A stretch of 7,304 bases of DNA, taken from contig JAUZOB010000164.1 of NCBI GenBank assembly GCA_030706665.1, positions 1-7,304 on the forward strand, written 5' to 3'. The notes below the pieces were generated by a model. The model searched no databases, was not told the DNA's origin, and saw only the letters and a list, made by a program, of their open reading frames with translations. Below are positions 1 to 6,254 of the stretch, one piece after another; position 1 is the first letter of the stretch, and each line of letters starts with the position of its first letter. Position numbers and translations under genes: made by a program. Source of the stretch: Bacteroidota bacterium (GTDB lineage: Bacteria; Bacteroidota; Bacteroidia; Bacteroidales; Prolixibacteraceae).

Positions 1-1478
1 CCCGGACTAAAGTTGAAATATTTCATCAGTGAAAAAGAAGGTAATTCAAGCGATGTATTATGCTGTGCCCCAAACTCCCAGACATTAGGATCCATAACCC
101 TGCTTTCTTTTACACCGTTTGCGGAATACCGGTAATTTCCACTATAACTGAATCCGATTTTTTCCCAGAAATATTCTTTTCCTACTGCTTCTTTCCTTTT
201 AAACGGATAAATCCGGTTCATTGTGAAAGTCATTTCAGGAAGACTCAGTGTGATTGTTGAATCTCTTGAGTTTTGAGAATGTCGTAAGTTCATCGACATT
301 GAAAATGGTGAATTATCCCATTTTTTAGTAAAGGACACACTGGAAGACTTTGAGTTCGTTAAATAACGCTGGGCAGAAAATGAGTTATTCCGATCGTATC
401 CGGATGTGGAAAAATTGACACTTGCAGAAAAAGTTTGTGAAGGATTGGCTTTAGAATCCTGTGAATGACTCCACATCAATGAGAAATCTTTTGTTTTGTA
501 ATAATTAGAAAGACCTTTTTCTCCAAAGACATTATCAGCATATCTAAAATCCAGATTTCCTGAAAATTTGTATCTTAACTTGTAATTAGACCCCAACTTA
601 ATACCCCATGATCCTTTGGAATAAATTTCACTACGAACGGCTGCATCAAAATACTCATTTGCAGCCCAATAATACCCCCCATCTCTTAAGAAGAATCCTC
701 TCTGGTTTTCTTCCCCGTAAGTAGGAATAAGTACTCCTGATGTATATGTCGTCGAATTAGGGAAATAGCCAAATGGCAGAAAAGGAAATATAATAGGAAA
801 ATCTTCCAAAACAAGATAGGCGGGACCGGTGACGATCATCTTCTTGGGAATCACTTTTGCCTTCGTCAACTTTAGATAGAAGTGCGGATGTTCTGCATCG
901 CAGGTTGAATACTTTCCGTCGACCATACAAAATTCATTTTCTTTTGTTTTTTTGGCCTTATTACTCATTACTATTCCACCTTCCTGCTCTGTCAGAATGC
1001 CAAAAACAACTGCCTTTTTTGTATTAAAATTATAACGCAGAGTGTCAGCTTCATATTCTCCGTCTTTATCTTTAAAGATCGGACGTCCCTTCATTGTCTT
1101 TGAAGAATCATTCATCAGTCCATGAGCAAAGACCTCTTTTTTGGCCATATCAAGTTCGATATAGTCTGCGGTAAGCTGAATATCCTTATAAACAATCTTT
1201 CCGTTTTTATATAGATATGCCCTTTTACCATCAAAATCAAATGGGATTGAGTCATCAGCAGAATAACTGATTTCCGCATCAATTAAAGGAGCTTTTACAG
1301 AATCCTTCGCAGCTTTGGTAGTTACCTTGGTCGTATCCTTACTCTCCTTTTTACTTTTTTTCACCACACGGTTTTGCTTATCCATGCCAGGCAATACCTG
1401 TGCAACAGATAAATATCCGATTCCGGAAAAAAGAACCAGACCTAATAAAATCGTTTTTATATCTCTCAGTCGTATCAC
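1..1478 (-). CDS. lptD: LptD, outer-membrane LPS assembly protein (N-terminal 492 codons; C-terminus beyond window)
   Basis: LptD forms the outer-membrane barrel and periplasmic domain that place lipopolysaccharide in the outer leaflet, receiving it from the Lpt bridge. The frame is open without a stop from a GTG at 1478 to the left edge. Residues 1-26 look like a signal peptide (RLR and K8, hydrophobic core about 10-25, SVA before Q27). A Lys/Ser/Thr-rich linker (about 38-65) follows, then an OstA-like beta-rich periplasmic region (about 70-235) with repeated short strands and the segment 'STCDAEHPHFYL' (about 191-202), which I recall as typical of Bacteroidota LptD. After 'FPFLPFGYFPN' alternating aromatic/polar strands suggest the start of the beta-barrel. 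GTG was chosen because no ATG lies in frame between the signal peptide and the upstream stop (TAA at 1544-1542); a TTG at 1514 would add 12 residues ahead of the signal peptide and is less likely. Roughly the last third or more of the protein is missing. It is transcribed divergently from the amidase gene. Confidence 0.9.
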   Translation of the reverse strand, partial: MIRLRDIKTILLGLVLFSGIGYLSVAQVLPGMDKQNRVVKKSKKESKDTTKVTTKAAKDSVKAPLIDAEISYSADDSIPFDFDGKRAYLYKNGKIVYKDIQLTADYIELDMAKKEVFAHGLMNDSSKTMKGRPIFKDKDGEYEADTLRYNFNTKKAVVFGILTEQEGGIVMSNKAKKTKENEFCMVDGKYSTCDAEHPHFYLKLTKAKVIPKKMIVTGPAYLVLEDFPIIFPFLPFGYFPNSTTYTSGVLIPTYGEENQRGFFLRDGGYYWAANEYFDAAVRSEIYSKGSWGIKLGSNYKLRYKFSGNLDFRYADNVFGEKGLSNYYKTKDFSLMWSHSQDSKANPSQTFSASVNFSTSGYDRNNSFSAQRYLTNSKSSSVSFTKKWDNSPFSMSMNLRHSQNSRDSTITLSLPEMTFTMNRIYPFKRKEAVGKEYFWEKIGFSYSGNYRYSANGVKESRVMDPNVWEFGAQHNTSLELPSFSLMKYFNFSP

Positions 1479-1511
1479 AACGTCATATTGATTCGTTAAG
1501 AACTGTGACTG

Positions 1512-1519
1512 CAAAAATA
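1512..1519 (-). promoter_or_regulatory. Candidate lptD promoter, -7 element
   Basis: Read on the minus strand, 1519-1512 is TATTTTTG, a full match to the Bacteroidota -7 consensus TAnnTTTG. A TTTT at 1541-1538, 18 bases upstream, could be a poor -33 element. Transcription would start near 1505, giving a leader of about 27 bases before the GTG at 1478. Such short AT-rich motifs also occur by chance; the position, not the motif alone, supports the call. Confidence 0.4.
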
Positions 1520-1534
1520 TAAAAACGGTGGTTA

Positions 1535-1546
1535 GATAAAATTATC
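1535..1546. promoter_or_regulatory. Short palindrome between the divergent promoters (possible operator)
   Basis: GATAA-AA-TTATC is a 5-bp inverted repeat with a 2-base spacer. It lies midway between the two divergent -7 elements, over their presumed -33 positions, where a dimeric regulator could affect both genes. It is short and made of common AT-rich words, so it may be chance. Confidence 0.2.
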
Positions 1547-1577
1547 CGTGTAAAATAATCCATTCTTTATATATTTG
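1547..1577 (+). promoter_or_regulatory. Candidate promoter of the amidase-MCE operon
   Basis: TATATTTG at 1570-1577 matches the Bacteroidota -7 consensus TAnnTTTG exactly. CGTG at 1547-1550, 19 bases upstream, is a weak -33 element. Transcription would begin near 1584. That leaves about 43 bases of leader before the ATG at 1627 but only a few bases before the alternative TTG at 1591, which favours the ATG start. Confidence 0.45.
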
Positions 1578-1626
1578 TGGAGTTTGATTTTTGAAGGTTA
1601 TAGACTATAAAATAAGGATATTCGCT

Positions 1627-2805
1627 ATGTTTTTTGATAAAAAATATTATCTTTTAGCAACAATTAACATTCTATTGACAATCTGTGGTTTCGCTGCAAA
1701 TATTGAAAGACCGACACACCATATTACAACAATCGTTCTTGATCCGGGACATGGAGGACAGGACACCGGAGCCAATTACAAAAACGCAGAAGAAAAAAAT
1801 ATTGTTCTGGACGTAGCTCTTCGTTTAGGGAAACTGATTAACGAAAGAATGAGTGACGTTAAAGTTGTTTATACTCGCGATCAGGATGTTTTTATTCCTT
1901 TACATCAGCGGGCAGAAATCGCTAATAAAATCAAAGCCGATTTATTCATGTGTATACATGCCAACGCATGTAAGTCTCCTTCTATTTATGGAGCCGAAAC
2001 GTACGTTCTCGGATTGCACCGAACAGAAGAAAACCTTGAAGTCGCTAAAAAGGAAAACTCGGTAATCCTTCTTGAATCGGACCACTCTACCCGTTACGAA
2101 GGGTTTGATCCAAATTCTCCTGAATCATACATCATATTCGAACTGGTCCAGGACCAATATCTATCACAAAGTATGGGTCTGGCCCGTAAAATTCAGAAAT
2201 CATTCGGTACTGTTGCCGGACGAGTTGACCGAGGAGTAAAACAAGCAGGTTTTTTGGTACTGAGAAGAACCGCAATGCCCAGTGTCTTGGTTGAAATGGG
2301 TTATTTAAGTAATGACCGCGAAAACGAATATCTCCTTACAGAAACAGGCCGAGAAGCAATTGCCGAGTCTCTCTTCAATGCTTTTAAAAATTATAAAGAT
2401 CAGGAAGAGGATAAGGAATCTCCGATGAAATTAGCACAGACTGCTCCTGCCAAAGAAGCACCAGTACAAGAGCAATCATCCAAAGTTGTCGCCAATGGTC
2501 CCAATCCGGCTCCCGAAGCAACTGCCTCCCACAATGATGCTGATAATATATTTTCTTTCACCATTCAACTTGCAATGACAGCAAAAGAATTGTCGACTGA
2601 ACCCAAGCATTTTAAGGGACTTGAGGGAATTAAAAAGTATAAAGCAGGGAAAACATGGAAATATTGTTACGGTGAGGATAAAGACTTTGACCAAATAAAA
2701 AATCTTCTTGATAAAATTAGAAACAAATTCCCTGATGCTTTCATTATTGGTCTGGAAAGTGGTCAACCTGTATCTTTACAACGAGTTTTACAGCAAATCC
2801 GATGA
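1627..2805 (+). CDS. N-acetylmuramoyl-L-alanine amidase (Amidase_3, AmiC/LytC type) with C-terminal SPOR-like domain
   Basis: A secreted zinc amidase predicted to cleave the bond between MurNAc and L-Ala of peptidoglycan, acting in the periplasm during cell separation. Numbered from the ATG (392 aa), residues 1-24 form a signal peptide (FDKKYY, then a hydrophobic LLATINILLTICGF core). The Amidase_3 domain spans about 33-258: 'LDPGHGGQDTGA' with zinc ligand H42, E56 in 'EEKN', H111 in 'IHANA', and catalytic E223 in 'VLVEMGYLSN', so the active site looks intact. A helical insert (about 135-195) resembles the inhibitory helix region of AmiB/AmiC-type enzymes. A Pro/Ala/Glu-rich linker (about 260-308) leads to a SPOR-like domain (311-391) with 'FPDAFII' near its end. 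An in-frame TTG at 1591 would add 12 residues before the signal peptide; the ATG fits the signal peptide and the upstream promoter better. No terminator separates it from the MCE gene 57 bases downstream. It is amiC-like, but the exact paralogue cannot be named. Confidence 0.95.
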   Translation: MFFDKKYYLLATINILLTICGFAANIERPTHHITTIVLDPGHGGQDTGANYKNAEEKNIVLDVALRLGKLINERMSDVKVVYTRDQDVFIPLHQRAEIANKIKADLFMCIHANACKSPSIYGAETYVLGLHRTEENLEVAKKENSVILLESDHSTRYEGFDPNSPESYIIFELVQDQYLSQSMGLARKIQKSFGTVAGRVDRGVKQAGFLVLRRTAMPSVLVEMGYLSNDRENEYLLTETGREAIAESLFNAFKNYKDQEEDKESPMKLAQTAPAKEAPVQEQSSKVVANGPNPAPEATASHNDADNIFSFTIQLAMTAKELSTEPKHFKGLEGIKKYKAGKTWKYCYGEDKDFDQIKNLLDKIRNKFPDAFIIGLESGQPVSLQRVLQQIR

Positions 2806-2862
2806 TTGCTTTTTATCTCGACTTTAAAATATTTTGCATAAATTGCTAAAAAGAAACATCGT

Positions 2863-4113
2863 ATGAAAGTTTCAAATCTTGCCCGTACCGGGATTCTTAC
2901 CGTTGTTACCCTTATTGCCCTTTATTGGGGAATTAATTTTCTGAAAGGTAAAAACGTATTTAGTAACGTTTCTGAATATCAAGTTATATATAATCGGGTC
3001 GATGGACTTGTAAAATCCAGCTCAATTACATTGAACGGTTTCAAAATCGGACAAGTTAGCGATATCAAAATAGTTCCTGATGGATCTGGTAGAATTTTAG
3101 TCTCATTCACTATTACAAATGATGTAAAAATTCCCAAACATTCAATTGCAAAAATTGTAAGTACGGACCTTATGGGAACAAAATCGATCAGCCTTATTTT
3201 ATCCAGAGAGAAGGAATATTATGCGCCTGGCGATATACTTCCCGGCACGATGGAAGGCGACTTAAAACAACAGGTAAGCATGCAGGTACTGCCGCTTAAG
3301 TATAAAGCGGAACAGCTGATGGGATCTCTTGATTCAGCAATGACTGTTGTCACCTATGTATTTAATGAAAGAACCAGACAGAACCTTCGGGAAAGCTTTG
3401 AGCATATTAATTCAACTATATTAAACATTGAATCTTCGTCCAAAGATATAAAAGAACTTTTTGCAAACGAGAAATATACATTAGCTCATATTATTAACAA
3501 TGTAGATTCAATTTCATCAACTCTTAGCAGAAACAGCCGAAACATAACAAGTATATCAAGAAACCTTTCTTCTTTTAGTGATTCTCTTGCGAATCTAAGA
3601 ATGAAAGAAACCTTAGGAAAAACAGAGAATACATTAAGTCAGTTAAACTCAATTCTAGCTAAAATAAATAACCAGGAAGGATCTATCGGTCTGCTGGTAA
3701 ATAATCCCAATCTGTACCGAAATCTTGAAAGGACGAGTAACAGTCTTGATCTGCTCTTAAGAGATATCAGAGTAAATCCACAACGTTATATCCACTTCTC
3801 TGCTTTTGATTTAGGCAAAAAAGTAAGTATTTCGACCGGAGCCGTCACAAAAAACAATATTGTATTTAAAATTCTTTTGGTAAGCTCTCAAAATCATTTA
3901 CCAATGAATTCAAGGCTTTTTGAAAATATCGAAATCGAAGAAGTCAAAGTCATTGATACATACAATTATTTCACCGGCGCTACTCCCTCTTACAATGAAG
4001 CAGTTAAAAACAGAGATAATCTTTCGGATAGATTCCCCGATGCTAAGATTATTGCGTTTAAAAATGGCAAAAAGATCAGTATCGAAAAGGCATTAAAAAG
4101 CATTAGCAAATAA
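2863..4113 (+). CDS. MCE/MlaD-family lipid-transport protein with SPOR-like C-terminal extension
   Basis: MCE proteins form periplasmic rings anchored to the inner membrane that carry phospholipids between membranes as part of ABC-type Mla systems. This 416-aa protein has an N-terminal membrane anchor (about 9-27, after MKVSNLAR), an MCE domain (about 37-115) with 'VDGLVKSSSITLNGFKIGQV', and a long helical, Ser/Asn-rich region (about 145-305) of coiled-coil type. The segment 'DIRVNPQRYIHFS' (301-313) is, from memory, where many Bacteroidota MlaD proteins end. Here another 100 residues follow: a short linker and a SPOR-like domain (335-414) that aligns with the C-terminus of the amidase just upstream, sharing 'FPDA.II'. 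The ATG at 2863 is preceded by an A-rich stretch usual for this phylum. The 57-base gap to the amidase holds only a poor promoter-like TATTTTG (2830-2836), so co-transcription is likely. No mlaE/mlaF permease or ATPase gene is in the window. Confidence 0.92.
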   Translation: MKVSNLARTGILTVVTLIALYWGINFLKGKNVFSNVSEYQVIYNRVDGLVKSSSITLNGFKIGQVSDIKIVPDGSGRILVSFTITNDVKIPKHSIAKIVSTDLMGTKSISLILSREKEYYAPGDILPGTMEGDLKQQVSMQVLPLKYKAEQLMGSLDSAMTVVTYVFNERTRQNLRESFEHINSTILNIESSSKDIKELFANEKYTLAHIINNVDSISSTLSRNSRNITSISRNLSSFSDSLANLRMKETLGKTENTLSQLNSILAKINNQEGSIGLLVNNPNLYRNLERTSNSLDLLLRDIRVNPQRYIHFSAFDLGKKVSISTGAVTKNNIVFKILLVSSQNHLPMNSRLFENIEIEEVKVIDTYNYFTGATPSYNEAVKNRDNLSDRFPDAKIIAFKNGKKISIEKALKSISK

Positions 4114-4242
4114 GAACAGATCATCAGCTTAATATGAAATAGATCTAAGGGAACCTTATTCTGAATGCCGATTCTATATTGAAGGCATCGACAAGATTAT
4201 TTTTTAATACGGAACCTGGACATATTTCCCCAACATATAATA

Positions 4243-4293
4243 GAGAAGCTTATAGCATGTGCATTTCAGAGAAGCCAATGCTATAAGCTTCTC
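4243..4293. terminator. Perfect 16-bp inverted repeat; probable terminator of the amidase-MCE operon
   Basis: GAGAAGCTTATAGCAT (4243-4258) and its exact reverse complement (4278-4293) flank a 19-base loop, giving a very stable RNA hairpin 130 bases after the MCE stop codon. The bases after it (CATTTATATT) are only partly U-rich, so it is not a textbook intrinsic terminator. On the other strand the stem is followed by TATTATATG. It could also be a processing or stabilising stem or a small mobile repeat. Confidence 0.45.
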
Positions 4294-4431
4294 CATTTAT
4301 ATTAAAACTGTTCAGATACAACAACTCATTTATTTTTCATTCATGTTCTGTATTGTAACCATGACATTAAAAGAGCATGAAAAAATATCAGGAGTTCAAA
4401 GTCATGGAAAAATAAAAGTGATTCTGTCTTT

Positions 4432-4456
4432 TATTTTTATCTATATAATAAAAATA
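4432..4456. repeat. AT-only inverted repeat
   Basis: TATTTTTAT (4432-4440) and ATAAAAATA (4448-4456) are perfect 9-base complementary arms with a 7-base spacer. Being entirely A/T the stem is weak, and in AT-rich DNA it may be chance. It lies at the left edge of the possible origin region. Confidence 0.3.
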
Positions 4457-4557
4457 TGACAAAAAACCAATTTCAGAAGAACAAATCAATCACACAAGCA
4501 TAATTATTTAACATTTAACCAACATTATTTAATCACACCCTTTTATACTCAAAAGTT

Positions 4558-4577
4558 ATTAACAACTGATTGTTAAT
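4558..4577. repeat. 8-bp inverted repeat upstream of dnaA
   Basis: ATTAACAA (4558-4565) and TTGTTAAT (4570-4577) form a perfect inverted repeat with a 4-base spacer (CTGA). It overlaps the DnaA-box-like TTATTAACA at 4556-4564. The word ACTGATT in its spacer recurs at 4594-4600 inside the next palindrome. Confidence 0.45.
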
Positions 4578-4593
4578 TACTTGTATTCAACTC

Positions 4594-4606
4594 ACTGATT
4601 ATCAGT
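4594..4606. repeat. 6-bp palindrome ACTGAT-T-ATCAGT
   Basis: A perfect inverted repeat of six bases around a single T, 29 bases after the first copy of ACTGATT at 4565-4571. An alternative pairing of CAACT (4588-4592) with AGTTG (4604-4608) is also possible. This geometry suits a dimeric DNA-binding protein, but the function is unknown. Confidence 0.35.
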
Positions 4607-4695
4607 TGTATATTTTTTTCAAAAAAAAATTAATTTTTATATATCTGAAAAATAACACCATATCCTTTTTAGGAAAAAGTCAAGAGCTGCAACAA

Positions 4696-4726
4696 TTTTT
4701 TTTCATCTTTTTTTTCACAAACTTTG
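4696..4726 (+). promoter_or_regulatory. Tentative dnaA promoter
   Basis: AAACTTTG at 4719-4726 matches TAnnTTTG except at its first base, with a T-run (4696-4700) at -33 spacing. Transcription would start near 4733, about 57 bases before the ATG. A second candidate, TAAAATTG at 4755-4762, also has one mismatch. Neither can be preferred from sequence alone. Confidence 0.25.
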
Positions 4727-4789
4727 CTCTTGAAATAAAGCAGAGTCAAAAAAATAAAATTGTTTTAAATCTCATTTTTGTTGTCCCAA

Positions 4790-6214
4790 ATGCAAAAAGA
4801 TTACACTTCGGTTTGGAATAATTGCTTAACAATTATTAGGGATAATGTCCCTCCAATCAGCTTTAAAACCTGGTTTGAGCCAATAGTACCCGTCAGGATT
4901 GACGAAAACATCCTGACTATTCAGGTTCCGAGTCCATTCTTCTATGAATATCTGGAAGAACAGTATATTGATATTTTGCGCAAAACACTTCGTAAAGAAA
5001 TTGGCCCAGAGGCCAAACTGGAATATAGCGTAGTTATGGGCAACAACTATGCTAATAAACCATATACAGTAAAGTATCCAACCAATAACAATCCGAAGCT
5101 TCAAAACAGACCGGTTGCTATTCCCTTACAGGCAGAAGAAAAAACAATAAAGAATCCTTTTATTATTCCGGGAATCCAGAAGCTTCAAATTGATCCACAA
5201 TTAAAACCAGAGAATACATTTGAAAATTTTGTTGAAGGCGAATGCAACAGACTTGCACGTAGTGCCGCATTTGCCGTAGCACAAAATCCGGGAGGTACCG
5301 CATTTAATCCCCTTATGATCTATGGCAATTCCGGATTAGGAAAGACTCATTTGGCTCAGGCTGTAGGGATCGAGGTAAAACAACGTTATCCCGAAAAAGT
5401 AGTATTGTACGTCAATGCCAATAAATTTCAGACTCAATTTGCTGAAGCGACCAGAAACAATAACAGGAATGATTTTCTCAATTTCTATCAGATGATAGAT
5501 GTGCTTATTCTTGATGATGTTCAGGAATTCGCAGGCAAAGAAAAAACACAGGAGACTTTTTTCCACATCTTCAATCATTTGCATCAGACCGGGAAACAAT
5601 TAATTCTTACATCCGATAAACCGCCCATTGAATTGAAAGGGCTTGAACAACGTCTGCTTTCAAGGTTCAAATGGGGATTAACAGCTGATCTTCAGGTTCC
5701 GGGTTTCGAAACAAGAATGGCTATTCTTAAAAATAAGATATACAAAGATGGCATTGAAATGCCAGATGATGTTCTTGAATATATTGCCTATCACATTTGC
5801 ACCAATGTCAGAGAACTTGAAGGTGCATTGATTTCTTTGCTGGCACAGTCAATGCTGAACAAAAAAGAAATCACCATCGACCTCGCCCAGGAAATGATCA
5901 ATAAACTGGTCAAAAGTTCACAACGCGAATTATCAGTTGACTTTATTGTAAAAGTAGTTTGCGACTATTTCAATGTCAAGCCTGATTCATTGTATGCCAA
6001 AACCCGAAAAAGAGAAATTGTACAAGCAAGGCACATTGCAATGTATTTTTCGAAGAGTATGACCAAAGCATCCCTTGCTTCTATTGGCGCACAAATTGGA
6101 AAGAAAGATCACGCAACAGTTCTTCATGCATGCAAAACTGTTGGCAATCTGAAAGAAACAGATCGGTCCTTCCATCAATATCTTGAAGACATAGAAAAGA
6201 AATTGAAACTTTAA
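4790..6214 (+). CDS. dnaA: Chromosomal replication initiator DnaA
   Basis: DnaA binds origin boxes, oligomerises with ATP and melts the origin to load the replicative helicase. From the ATG at 4790 the protein is 474 aa, near the usual length. Domain I (1-85) begins in family style with 'VWNNCLTIIRDNV' and 'FKTWFEPIVP'; a short variable domain II (about 88-135) follows. Domain III, AAA+, starts near 'NTFENFVEG' and has Walker A GNSGLGKT (179-186), Walker B LILDDVQ (D242, D243), sensor 1 'ILTSD' (272-276), arginine-finger segment 'LEQRLLSRF' (R288) and sensor 2 'NVRELEGAL' (R341). Domain IV carries the DNA-binding signature 'KKDHATVLHAC' (438-448). All key residues are present. An in-frame TTG at 4778 would add four residues, but the ATG matches the family's usual beginning. 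The following yigZ-type gene starts 40 bases after the stop, and the two may share a transcript. Confidence 0.98.
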   Translation: MQKDYTSVWNNCLTIIRDNVPPISFKTWFEPIVPVRIDENILTIQVPSPFFYEYLEEQYIDILRKTLRKEIGPEAKLEYSVVMGNNYANKPYTVKYPTNNNPKLQNRPVAIPLQAEEKTIKNPFIIPGIQKLQIDPQLKPENTFENFVEGECNRLARSAAFAVAQNPGGTAFNPLMIYGNSGLGKTHLAQAVGIEVKQRYPEKVVLYVNANKFQTQFAEATRNNNRNDFLNFYQMIDVLILDDVQEFAGKEKTQETFFHIFNHLHQTGKQLILTSDKPPIELKGLEQRLLSRFKWGLTADLQVPGFETRMAILKNKIYKDGIEMPDDVLEYIAYHICTNVRELEGALISLLAQSMLNKKEITIDLAQEMINKLVKSSQRELSVDFIVKVVCDYFNVKPDSLYAKTRKREIVQARHIAMYFSKSMTKASLASIGAQIGKKDHATVLHACKTVGNLKETDRSFHQYLEDIEKKLKL

Positions 6215-6254
6215 TTTGTGAACTTCCGATTTAATATATAGGTTCCAAGAATGA

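Larger units (their letters stand above)
4481..4680. other. Possible oriC or DnaA-binding control region
   Basis: This stretch lies 110-310 bases before dnaA. It contains near matches to the DnaA box TTATCCACA: TTATTAACA at 4556-4564 (7 of 9), TTAATCACA at 4529-4537 (7 of 9) and TCAATCACA at 4487-4495 (6 of 9). There is a duplicated AATCACAC (4488 and 4531) and two palindromes centred near 4567 and 4600, followed by long T and A runs that would melt easily. No exact box was found, and Bacteroidota origins are not always beside dnaA. The region may simply be a dnaA autoregulatory site, or nothing. Confidence 0.28.
4114..4789. other. Long AT-rich intergenic region upstream of dnaA
   Basis: No convincing coding sequence occurs in these 676 bases; the short open frames are AT-rich, hydrophobic or aromatic, and cross the hairpin or poly-T tracts. 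From left to right it holds about 130 bases with nothing clear except a weak ATGCC/GGCAT stem before a six-T run near 4200, the strong inverted repeat at 4243-4293, an AT-only stem at 4432-4456, a cluster of small palindromes and weak DnaA-box-like words (4488-4610), and long T and A tracts (4611-4780) before dnaA. Confidence 0.7.

Noticed and set aside
60..260. 66-codon plus-strand open frame
   Set aside because: Lies antisense within the clear lptD reading frame; composition rich in Phe/Cys, with no family resemblance.
1853..2065. 70-codon plus-strand open frame inside the amidase gene
   Set aside because: Shadow of the amidase, which has intact catalytic motifs across this stretch.
2476..2766. 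96-codon minus-strand open frame
   Set aside because: Antisense to the amidase linker and SPOR-like region; Phe/Ile/Cys-rich composition typical of antisense to Lys/Glu-rich coding sequence.
2830..2836. TATTTTG between the amidase and MCE genes as an internal promoter
   Set aside because: One base short of TAnnTTTG and no good -33 element; co-transcription is simpler.
4259..4459. 66-codon plus-strand open frame upstream of dnaA
   Set aside because: Starts inside the hairpin loop, crosses the second arm, and resembles translated AT-rich spacer.
4570..4821. 83-codon plus-strand open frame running into dnaA
   Set aside because: Encodes poly-Phe/Lys/Ile from homopolymer tracts and overlaps the dnaA start in another frame.
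4826..5104. 92-codon minus-strand open frame inside dnaA (similarly 5336-5599 and 5987-6178)
   Set aside because: All are antisense to conserved dnaA domains with no recognisable features.
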